Shown here in pieces: positions 35,701 through 45,902 of a DNA stretch of 64,000 nt. Below the pieces are notes generated by a model. The model did no database searches. It worked only from the letters and a program-made list of their open reading frames with translations, and had not been told where the DNA came from. The DNA comes from Chlamydomonas reinhardtii (taxonomy: Eukaryota; Chlorophyta; Chlorophyceae; Chlamydomonadales; Chlamydomonadaceae), in assembly GCF_000002595.2 (NCBI RefSeq), contig NC_057017.1, forward strand, positions 1,340,477-1,404,476, given 5' to 3'. Within the stretch, counting starts at the first letter, position 1. Every line of letters begins with the position of its first letter. The position numbers were made by a program, and so were the translations under genes.

Positions 35701-36783
35701 CCAATGTACCACGTCCTGCGTTCCCCACGTGCGTTCCCTCAAAATCGATACACCCGTTATCAAACAACTCGCAAGTCTGGACCCCTGACATAGCATGTAC
35801 AGTAGCAGGCATGTCCTTGACTCCCTTGGGCATAAAACGTTCTTACCTGCCCCTGCTGATCATCTTGCCGTTTAACTCGATGCAATCACCGCCCTTGATG
35901 TATATCTCCGGGTAGAACACGCCCACCACGCCCAGAGTCAGTTTGCCCTTGCCGCTGACGCAATCCACAACCTTGCGACTGCGGCTGGAAACCTGCACGC
36001 TCACGGGCGGCGGCAGCGTGAGCGGCACGCCGCCTACGTCCTCACAGCCGTAGTCGGTGTCCGTGCTGTCAGCGTCACAGCCCTCGCCCTCCCCCGCCAT
36101 TGGCTGCAGCGGCTGCAGCGAATCCGGCGCGGATGCGACGGTGGTCCTGGCAAGAGACGGCGGTGCCTGCGGGTTCGTGGGCGCGGGAGGTGGCGACAGC
36201 GCCCACCCACCCGCCGCCGCGTGCGAGTCAAATCCCGTCTGCTGCTGCTCCAGGTGCTCCTGCTTGGGCCGCGGGCAGGGCGCGAGGCCGTGATGAGTCA
36301 GCTGCTGCTGTGGCTGCTGATGCTGTCGGGTCTGCATACAGGGCTCAAGGCCCCCTAGTCCCCCCGGCTGCAGCATTGCAGGCACCGCAGCGGCGGCGGC
36401 GGCAGTGCCAGCGCCGCAATTGCCGCGGCTACCGTCACCGCCACCAAGCCCGTAGCCTCCAACAGGGATGCCACCAACAGCAGGCGCGCCGCCGCACCCG
36501 CCATCCCCATAGCAGGCATAAGCCATTCGACGCGGCTTTGGGCCACTGCTGGATCCGTTGTTCAGTTGGAATGGGCTATCACCGAGGAGGCCCGCGCTAC
36601 TGCCGCTACCGCTGCTACTGCCGTCGCCCGCCATCCCTTGCTGTGGCTCGCCCAGCATGTTGTCATAAAATGATGGGCGCGCGGCTTTACAGCTTGCCAA
36701 AGAGCTACCTTGTGCCTCACTGTAGAAGGCTGAAGCGTTGCGCCGGGCTTTGTGCTGCTGGTGCGGCTGCACCAGCACCTGTG

Positions 36784-36817
<34 letters not shown>

Positions 36818-36898
36818 ACAGTCAACGTTTGAATGCGCTTGTGGCAGAGTTCCAGGTGACCATCCTAGTGCGTGGTTGGAGCCAATGACCGTCTCCAT
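31841..36898 (-). CDS. VARL (RegA-like, SAND-domain) putative transcription regulator B, 1,506 aa
   Basis: Three exons: 36898-35847, 35588-35474, 35194-31841; exactly 1,507 codons including the stop. Gene order matches VARL A: a poly-Gln run at 28-38, RRNASAFY at 52-59 and a second RRMAYACY copy, then the VARL/SAND domain at about 290-389 (GVPLTLPPPVSVQV, GVVGVFYPEIYIKGGDCIEL, KWHVSIKVLPSGTTIGKWL). A long basic stretch (GQPRAKRSTKGVSKRH) follows. Both introns sit at the same codons and phases (2, then 0) as in VARL A; the third VARL A intron is absent. The remaining 1,080 residues are rich in Gln, His, Ser and Gly, with poly-Gln runs. A nuclear DNA-binding role is inferred from the family. 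The gene is convergent with VARL A and divergent from the coiled-coil gene across about 2 kb. Confidence 0.82.
32707..32752. repeat. CTG/CAG run (poly-Gln in VARL B)
   Basis: About 15 CTG triplets read as poly-glutamine on the minus strand within the large third exon. Confidence 0.9.
36784..36820. repeat. CTG/CAG run (N-terminal poly-Gln in VARL B)
   Basis: About 11 CTG triplets encode the N-terminal glutamine run of VARL B. Confidence 0.9.
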
Positions 36899-38853
36899 TT
36901 ATTCCGCCGAGCTGGCCTGCTGGCGACCGTCCGAAAATAGGTCCTGCAGCATGTGCACAGCAAGCGTTGTGTGTGGGTGTGTGTGTGGATGTGTGTGTGG
37001 AGGGGGGGGGGGTTGGGGGCGCGCCCGGGAAGAATGACTGCTTCTGCCAGCCGCAAAAGTGCATTTGCCCCACCATACCCGCCGTCATCATGCACCAACC
37101 ACGCAAGTCGCTACACGTGTATCAAAGCCTAAGCTATATGCTTTAGCTACGTGCCGGGCGCGCAGCGAATCCTCCGACTTCTCCGAGGGCTGCCATTATG
37201 AGCAACATGCACACATTCCCTCACATGCCTAGCCAAGGTGCCGACGCAATTTCACGTGTTTCAGTTGTGTGCTGCATCACCGAAATGGTTCTGCTGCTTT
37301 TCACACCTACCTCGATACGCGAATGCGAAAATACCTCCGACACAGCGGTTGGCCACGGGGCAAGCTTGCGAGCTAGGTTTTCATGCGCTGAGGGGTATCC
37401 TTGACAACTTAGAGCGCTTCGTGGCCTAGGGCTGGGTGCCAGCTCGCTTGCTAAGTCGTTCTTGAGGAAACCGACGCGGCCCGTGTGACGCCCAAATCGG
37501 CGCTGCTAGACCTGGTTGGTACCTATAGAGTGTTCATACACCTCAAATGTAATTGTCATAGTCTTAGGCAACGGTGATTCGCGCTAGCAGCGGAGAACGC
37601 TGCGCGAGTCTAGACTCGGCGCAATCCTGTGAAGATAATGCAATTATCAGGCGAGTAGCAATGCTTAGTTACATTCAGTGCTCATGACGCAAGGGACCAC
37701 TGGCGCCAAAGTTGACGCGACGTGGTTACTTTGCCCGATCATGCCAACTGCCGATTCAGCTGCCTCCCACTCGACTGGTGTAAGGCATGACACCGGTGGA
37801 TACAGGATAGCTACTGTCGCATGTTGCCTGGAGGCCAGCGCGGTGCCTGCTCTTCCGGCTTCGCGGCGGCCAGCGATTCGCGTCGGCATTTGCAGTCTTC
37901 GGTAAGGCGCCGATCACACAAACAGGCATACATATTTACATGCCAACTTCAAGCCAATCACGACACTTATTTAAGGACCGCGCGGAACGCGAAGGGTTGG
38001 CATCAGCGACGACCTAATATGCGCGCGCACATATTTGGGGCAAGCTTCATCCAGGCTTCTTCCAAATGATTTGGGACCGGGCGTCAAGATGAAGTCTCCT
38101 TTCTTTTCTCCCTGTCATGGTGGCGCAGAGAGTCGCAGAGTGCTGCTAGAACCCGTGGTGTTGTAGCCCAGGCCATTAGGACAACATCTGTGGCCGCGCA
38201 GGGTGTCAGAGGTGCAGCCGGGGATCATTTTAACCTGGAACATATGTGAAGCGCAGATGGGGATGTCCAGCTGAGCCTAGCTGAGAAAGGAACAGCAACA
38301 ATTTCCCCTCGCGACAAGTGTTCCCCGGTCACGGGAAAAGGGGCTGAGCCCCTCCACAGTCTGAGGCCAAACAACCTCATCGCCCGGCTATCCTCATCGC
38401 CCGGACATAGCCGCTCTGTGCGTCTGTGTGCGTGCACAGAGGGGGCGTGCTGTCACCGCAACCCTCCGCAACCATTAGATGCAGCACTAACAGGCTGAAC
38501 AGCAGAAATCAGAAACAATGGAGGTGCACGGTCGAGGTGGCAGGCCTATCATTGGCGCTCACAACCAGAGTCTTGCCCCGCGTGAGAGCATCTGGAGCCA
38601 GAGGGGGAGGCAGGGGAAATGTGCGGGGTGACACGTACCACCGAGTGCGGTGAGGTTTTCTACCTCAGCAATGTCACAAAGCCATTTAAACATATTGATA
38701 TGGTACAGACTTTGCTTGAATGCAAACTATATACGGCGTGACAGACACACCTATGAAATATCGAACTTCATTTCACTGCAAAGCTATTCTGCATACTTCT
38801 TACGTTCTGTCTTGCATTTGATATAGGGTGGGCTTCTGTGATCGGTCATAGCG
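36899..38853. promoter_or_regulatory. Upstream region shared by VARL B and the coiled-coil gene
   Basis: Nearly 2 kb between divergent starts with no coding signal. A GT-rich microsatellite with a G run lies at about 36965-37020, close to the VARL B start. A short direct repeat (CTCATCGCCCGG) occurs near 38376-38404. No factor site could be named. Confidence 0.4.
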
Positions 38854-40324
38854 ATGGCGAGCAAGGCGCAAGGCGCGGAGAAAGATGAGTTTGACGTCAA
38901 AGGGCTCAACCAGGACCCAGAGAAAATTAAGATGCTGATGAAGGTGAGAATTCCTGTTGCGGCTGATAGTTTGCCGGCTGGGTCGTGACGCAGTGCACCC
39001 ATTACACGCACCCCTACGGCACCCCTCTGACACTTCCATTTGACCCTTCAGCGCGACCCCAAGTTCATCGAGCGCCTGATAACGGTAGGGGGCCCCACGC
39101 ACATGATACAAGTACTTGGAGCCCTGGGGCACAATAGTCGTGGCATTGCCTGAGGAGTAAGGCGTATCTATGCCCGGACGTACACCTGGAACTTTGCAAC
39201 TTGCCCTTGCGGGCCAACCGGCTTTCCGTCCAACTTCCACAGCAACTTGACAAGAATATGCACAAGATGATGCTACAAAAGAAGGCTAAGCTGGATGAAA
39301 TTGCTCAAGCAGAGGTATGGGAAGGGCCGTGGCCGCTGCGCTGCGCAGCCGGCGCTGGGTGTGCATGCATGCACTGGCCTGTGTTCTGAGGCCTGAGCAA
39401 TGCATACCGTGCTGCTATATGCCTGCAGAAGGAAATAGAGACGATTAACAGCCAAATCAAGTCGCACATCACGCCAAACTTAGAGCGATTAGAGGGGTCC
39501 ATCAAGAGCAAGCGGGAGCTGCGAGACCAAGTCAAGCAGCAGTGTGATGCCGAGTTCGCCAAGGTGGGTTTGCCTCAAGTCCACTTCCGCAACACCTGAT
39601 GAGTGCGTTGCCTTTTGGCATTGCATGCCTTAAGCCTTCAGCAATCACACCTGCGGACCCCTGTCACCTCTTGCATGTTTTGATGTGGCGCGGTCAATGG
39701 GGTTTAAGAACCGATCCCAAGCGCTCTGGGCTGCACTGCAAGTTGTTCAAGCATATCTGCCTCCACCAACTGCCGTGCCCACAGGTTAAGGACCTGGAGG
39801 CCGAGGCGCGGGCACTCATCCAGAAGTCCCGGCACACGGCCGGCAAGCTCTACGTGAGTGTTGTGTTCCATATGAGCACGGGCGCTCGCTTTCTGCTTGC
39901 GCTTGCTGTGGCGGCTTGTTAGGGCAACAGCACGACAGCGGTGGGGAGATCTGGCGTGTGCCGTAGTCATATGGCGCTGACGGAGGTGCACTTGAGCCCG
40001 CAAATCACCCGACAATGCGTGATGTACCCTTGGGGTGTCCTGCTCCCAAACCTATCACTAGGCATTGGGCGTTAGCGTCGTGCGCGGCTCTAGCCTCACA
40101 TTGCGCTCCTCCATTGCAAGTTGTCCGCACCAACGGACGCCTTTCCCCCACAAACGCAGCGCGCAACGGCGACGCAACGAATGGAGGAGGCCCGGGGATT
40201 CTCCTCCTCCACACCCACCACAACACTGCTCAAAGGCGGCGCCGCCACGGCGACGCTGGGGGCCACAGGCGCGGCGGGGCGGAGCACGATGTCCACTACC
40301 GCAGCGGCAAAGCCCAGCACATAA
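38854..40324 (+). CDS. Coiled-coil protein of unknown function, 200 aa
   Basis: Six exons: 38854-38943, 39052-39084, 39243-39314, 39429-39563, 39785-39853, 40121-40324; exactly 201 codons including the stop, and all introns are phase 0. After MASKAQGAEKDEFDVKGL, residues about 18-133 are highly charged with heptad-like hydrophobic spacing (KKAKLDEIAQAEKEIETINS, LEGSIKSKRELRDQVKQQ), predicting a long helix or coiled coil. The last 65 residues are Thr/Ala/Ser-rich and probably disordered. There is no signal peptide or membrane segment. I do not recognise the family. Many small charged coiled-coil proteins of this kind are structural parts of cilia or cytoskeleton, but nothing here proves that. 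Confidence 0.78.
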
Positions 40325-43300
40325 TACACGCTTCTGGTGCCGCCGCTGGTGCTGCTGGCACCAACTGTGGCTGATGCTGGTGCTAGTGACGCTCTTGATA
40401 TTGCGATCAGCACCGGTGCCTGAGCGGCACTCGTGTGCTGAAGCTGGAGCCGGAGCCGGAGCTGGAGCTTTGGCAGGCCGAGGGAGACAAACACAGGATG
40501 CAGGCCGCATGAGCGCGAAGCGAGGCGATGCGTTAGTGACTGGCCGCAAGGTGCGGTAACTGTCGCGGCACAGGCCCCTTTTGCGTGGGGCATCCGGTGG
40601 AGGTATAAATGGCAAAGGGCTGCTGGCTGCACTGCACAGTAACCAATGTGCACAGCAGCGCGGCCCGTAGGTGGGCGGAGCGGCGTTGTACCGTATGGAC
40701 ACGGGATGAGCAGAGAGCTGGATTTCTTCGGCGAGCGGGCTATTTGCAGGCGTACTGCCGTGCCCAGCATTACTGTTTGCTGCGATTGCAGACCACAGCG
40801 GCGAGCTTTGACATGTGGGTTGGGTGGGAGGACGAGAGGACGTGGCAGATGGGGCTCAAGGCGCGCGCTTTAGGGCGTTCTGCACATGCAGGCTGGTGCA
40901 TCCTCCCGTTCAAACACCTACCGCTACGCAGTACCCCGGCTTGCCCCCTCCCCTCTGTCCCATTGCGCACCGTGTATGCCGGGAACTCAGCCCCTGGCCA
41001 CTCATCTTTGCGGAAGTTTTGCGCCGATGGGGAGGGGGGGTGTTGGGGGGAGGGGCACTCCCTCCCCCCGCACGGGATGCAAATGTCGCATGGTAGTGTA
41101 GGCACCAGCACATAAGGACGGGCGGTGTTCCCACGCCAAGGGGAGGGGGTTTCGGGGGGGGGGGCGGGGGCGCTCGCCCCCCCCATACAGGAGGGTGCTG
41201 GCGCGCGAACGGACGGGTGGCGAAGCGGCCAGGCGTGCGCGTCAGTCATGTTCGTGCGGGGCGAGTAGACACACCAGCTATATAGAGGGCATCCAATTGT
41301 AGTATGACGAATGCCAAACCGCAAAAATTGAGCGATTAAGGAGTCTGTCTCACTTCTGTCAGTCAACCAGTCAGCAGGGAGCACTGTGCGCACATAATAT
41401 GTCCTACAAATAGATACTTATTCAAAACATCCCATGATCTCAGTGATGCCCAGAGAGTCGCGTCCGCGGGCAAGCTTGCTGGTGGTGCATTTGGCTCGCT
41501 CGCTGCGCTTCAGAGGAACCGTCCGCGCGTAGAGAGTACAGATCACTCCGATCTATTCAAAATATACTATGCATCGCGCATAAGCCCCTTGGGGAGGTTG
41601 CACAATGGGGGGCCAACCGGTCCCGCGCTTCGCATCCCTTCAGCCGATCTTGGCGCTTGCAAAAAAGTAAAGGTGCTGGGCGAGCTGGCTATTCTTCAAC
41701 ATAAGAGTCAACGCGTTTCGTTCACCCACCCCACAAAGTGCATCTGCTTTGACCAGCGTTTTCTCACAGCAAACGCTCTTAATAATTAATGGCGCGCCGC
41801 TGGGTGGGGCGTCAGGGCGCAAGTAGTCAGTTACACTTGGTCGCAGCCTTGAAAGCGGGCTGGGGCGCACGCCAGACCCCAAAAACACGCCAGGAGGCAC
41901 ACTTTGGAACAGCATGTGTAGATGATTGGCTAACTTATCAGCTAACAAGATATAGCTCGTTCTACTCCGCTTGGTTGCGTTAGGGCGCCTCGGCGCCCTG
42001 ACCCTCCTTGTCGGTAGTAGTTCCTGGCCGGCCTTTGTGGCCGCGCCCATCCCCTGTGGCGCCTCCATGGCGTCCCTGGCGTTGCTTAGGTCAGCTGTAG
42101 TGCGTCAGTGCTGCTCTGGCTGCGGCGCGCCACTCAGTCGGCGACATCATCGTCGCCGTCCTGCCGAGCGGCCCCCGCTCTGGCACTCTTTGCCGAACAT
42201 CATGACTTCACACCGTGGAGCCTTCGCGACCTAGCGTGGGTGGCGCGCCTGCTCGCCGGTCGACCTCGTCCTCATGGCTTCGCGATGCTTCTGGCGGGGC
42301 GCTCGCTGCTGCCGGGCTCGCAGTGGCGTGTCGCTGAGCGGCTCTTTCGGTAACGGAGGGCCGATTGGAGCTGCTGGCGACTCTTGCTGTGGGCTGCTGC
42401 CGCGGCCTGACGTGGCGCCGGGCTCGCCGAGCGTGAACAGGGGCACGCTGCGGCGGGAGCCAGGACCGGCGTCTTCCGGGCGGCGGCGGCTGGAGCTGTG
42501 GGCGCATCTACACAGTGGAGAGACCTGCTTGGCGAATGCAGTCTGGCGAAGGCAGTCCAGCGAAGGCTGGCTGGCGCAGGCCGACTAAGCGAAGGCTGGC
42601 TGGCGCTGTCTGCTGTGCTAGGGTGTTGCGAGGCTGTGTGGACTTGGTTGGGCGGTGGGCGTGCCTGCACCGCCTGCGCTAGGTTGCGGGCGCTGTGGCT
42701 TGTGCTGTCTGGTGGGTCGGACCGGCTGATCCTCGTGGTTCAGCGAACTTGCACGGCCCTAGGCCGTCTACAGGATGCAGCTTCGGGCTGCACCCAACAG
42801 TGTGAGGGCCCTGCCCTGTTGGTGCTGGTGTTTTGGGGTAGGAGTTGCACTTTGCAAAGTGGCAGTCAGTCTGACGCCGACCCGCGGCTTAGGTGAGCAG
42901 CGCTAGCGTTTGCGGTGAGCCTTGCTCGGGGTTCCTCCCCTCCTTTAGTGAGGCGAGGAGCATGGGGGTCATTCGAGGTTCCCTCCTCGAGTGTGCGTAC
43001 GTGTCTCGTGCGTTTATGGAGCCCTGGCTTGCCCGTGGCTGTCATCCCACATGTAACCTCTATTCGCTAACTTAGCCCCTGAGCCGAGCTATCGGCTATG
43101 GGCTCATTCCAAACGTCCATTTTCAGCGCGCAGTTGTGCGAACGGGTGGGATGGGGGTGCGAGGGGAGGGATGCCCGGACTGTGCGGGGAGGCGTCGGTG
43201 AACACAAGCGCGCTGGCGAGCCAAGGCGAGAACGCGGTCCCGAGATGACTCGCGGTCCCGAGATGTTGCACATGATTCCGCGAAATCGCCACCACGCTAG

Positions 43301-44761
43301 TATGCCGTTGATACCACAAAAATCAGCGCTGCTGATGCATCGAGAAGCAAACGGCGCCGCTGCTCTTGCCGATCTCACAATCCTCTTGCCAAATCACAAA
43401 TGTTTATTGCCTTGACGTATCATCATCTACCATAAGTCCGCGACTGACAACAATTGCAACCCGATCACCCGCTATCAAGCCGGGATCCTCCAACGCCTCC
43501 AATCCCTTCGCCTCTAATCTTACGTCTTCCTCGCGTTTCCGCAAAGTTATGCATCGCTAGGGACAAGTTGAAAGGCGTATTATTCGCACAAGAACTCTGG
43601 CTACGTTCGGGTTTCCCAAAATAACTCAAGGTAAAACTGTCATAACCGAGGGTGCCCCGCCCGGGAACTCGATGCGACCGCAATGGCTTCCGCCCCTCCC
43701 CCTTCGGGGGAAGGGGCAAGCCAACGAGGCACGGTTTGTTGCCTGCTGTGATTCACAGTGGGGCGCGGCTGGACACATGGCGGGCGATGCCTGTACAAAC
43801 ACTTACAAACCGCCCCCGGCTATAGGAGGAAGGTGGCGGGGCCGCGGGGGCAGGTAGAGATGCATGTGTACACATGACTGCGACGAATGTACAGGTAACC
43901 GATGGGACGAGGAACAGTCCGGGGGAAATGAAGACCAATATGTGAAAGTTAGCGGAGCGGTGGGGACAAACGCATTGAGTGCGCCGATGGTGAGCGGGAG
44001 GAGGTCATGGACGATGAGCGGGAGATGAGGTACCGTATCTCGAAAACTTCAGTCTCAGACCAGGGGGGGGGTAGGAACAAACTTTTTGGGCTGAGCCCCC
44101 CGAGCGAAGCGATCCAGGGGGGGGCGAAGCCCCCCAGGATTGCCCCTGTCCGTGCCTGCCTGCCTGCCTGCCTGCGTGCCTGCCTGCGTCGACAAAAAGT
44201 GCCAAACTGGCGCAAACCGCGAGTGCCACGTATTACTAATTGCTATTCCCTATTGTAGAAAAATAGGCGGCAGGGAAAACTCGGCCGGAGCGAGAAGCGA
44301 CCTCGTGAGTCCATGGACATCTTGACTTTCTTCAGTCCGCGAGTATAGCTCTCGGCCCCTAAATATCTTACATCCATGTATCAAAACATGTCGACGACAA
44401 GCGTCTTGGGGCAAGAATGTCGAAATTGTTTGCAACAGCCAAACCATGCGTCCCCGAGCCTTAAATGTGTCGCGGCCCGGGATCCCGCGCCCGAGCCCGG
44501 CTAGCCGTTTGCGGTGCTTGAGTGGGATGTGGGTGAGGTGCATTTGGGATATCATGGACCGTGAAGTGGCGTGGGTAAGGTGGCGTGGCGTGGCGGGGAC
44601 AGGGCATGTCGGTGCCTCGGCACGGCGTTGGCATAGTGGCCAGTCCCGCTGGATGGGCTTGCAAGGGTGCTGTTCATGTCGCCGGTGCCCATCGTCACAT
44701 CCCTTGCGCTTCATGGGGCTCAGCCCATTTTCCAGCTGTATAAAGCTGACACCCCTTGTTT

Positions 44762-44820
44762 GACCCCATGCCACAAAACCTCCCGGACCCCCCGACCGAC
44801 CGACCGACCGACCCCCCCTG
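44762..44820. repeat. (CCGA)n array, copy 1
   Basis: A GACC/CCGA tetranucleotide run preceded by CACAAAACCTCCCGGACCCC. The same arrangement recurs about 510 bases further on. Confidence 0.75.
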
Positions 44821-45269
44821 GCGTACGACCCCCCAAAAACCCCTCAGAACCCCTTAGTTTTTTGTCAGGTTAGTGCCAATCGACTGCTCTCGGTGAGCTC
44901 TGTCGCTATGTAAATTGATCTACCTTGAGAACACATTTTGGCCGACCGACATGTGGACATGTAGACATGTCAACCCGTATGCCGACAAGTATCCTGATAG
45001 AGTGGTCTACTACGCAACGGCTTAGTCCAATATTACTTGATAGTACGAAATGTGCTGAACCGTTCACCCATGCAAAACCCGGCCGGCACCGGCCTGTCCC
45101 TGGCCAGCTCCCCAGGCATCTCCCGACATGCCGACATGCCGCTCCCCAAACTGCCCCAGACTGTGCACGTGTACTGAGTCTGGGGTACAACTACGCACGC
45201 ATCGTTTAGCTGCACCCATTGCGCCGCGCGCTGCAGGACAGAAGCGCTAGGAACAAAGCTTGGCACGAA

Positions 45270-45316
45270 CCTGTGCAAAACCTCGTGGGACCCCAGACCG
45301 ACCGACCGACCGACAA
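45270..45316. repeat. (CCGA)n array, copy 2
   Basis: GCAAAACCTCGTGGGACCCC followed by CCGA units, an imperfect second copy of the element at 44762-44820. Confidence 0.75.
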
Positions 45317-45902
45317 CTTTGAGGGGCCATAACTTGGCACCCAGAAACCTATTTTCAATTTTGAAAGCGGATTCGTGCTTTTCTCGTTGAGCTCTATCCA
45401 TTTGAAGCATGGGGTCTATTTCGGAAGATTCTACCCCCCCATTGCACCAACATGGCATGGGCTCAGCCCACTTACTCCCTTGAGACAAAGAGCCACCTTT
45501 CGCCAACGCGCGGGAAAGTCTTGGGCTTCACATGTGCCTCCCTTCCGGCATGCCGCACACTCCGATTTGTCGGAGGTCTCTGTCCATGCTGCTGCAGCGT
45601 ACCATCGTCACATCAGAAGCGGACGCAATCAATGCGATAAAAACCGCACAAACGTCGTAAGTCGCCACTCCCGCCAGCAACCTTCGAACCCAAGTCATGC
45701 CGAAACACCACTGGCAACAGGGGTAACGAATGATGCCTCAGGGCTCAGGCCGCACCCGACCCAGCACATGTATCTGCAGTCACAATAAACACGTGTTGCG
45801 TTTTTTCAAGCACGTCAAAAACACCCCATGCAAACGCACACTTCCTCCCCAACACGCCTGCGCCGCCTGCAAACCCTGTCCTCCACACACAAAACCCCCG
45901 TC

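Larger units (their letters stand above)
40325..45902. other. Gene-poor, repeat-rich region
   Basis: About 5.5 kb with no domain-bearing frame. Contents seen: G/C homopolymer hairpin-like patches around 41028-41060, 41140-41190 and 44063-44135 (GCGAAGCCCCCC type); a GC-rich block at 42000-42900; a CCTG(C) run at 44155-44190; two (CCGA)n arrays; and two GGGCTCAGCCCA-type short inverted motifs near 44715 and 45455. This texture suggests decayed mobile-element sequence, but no family was recognised. Confidence 0.5.

Noticed and set aside
42000-42900. GC-rich block as a hidden gene
   Set aside because: Several frames are open, but none shows domain sequence or a consistent exon series.
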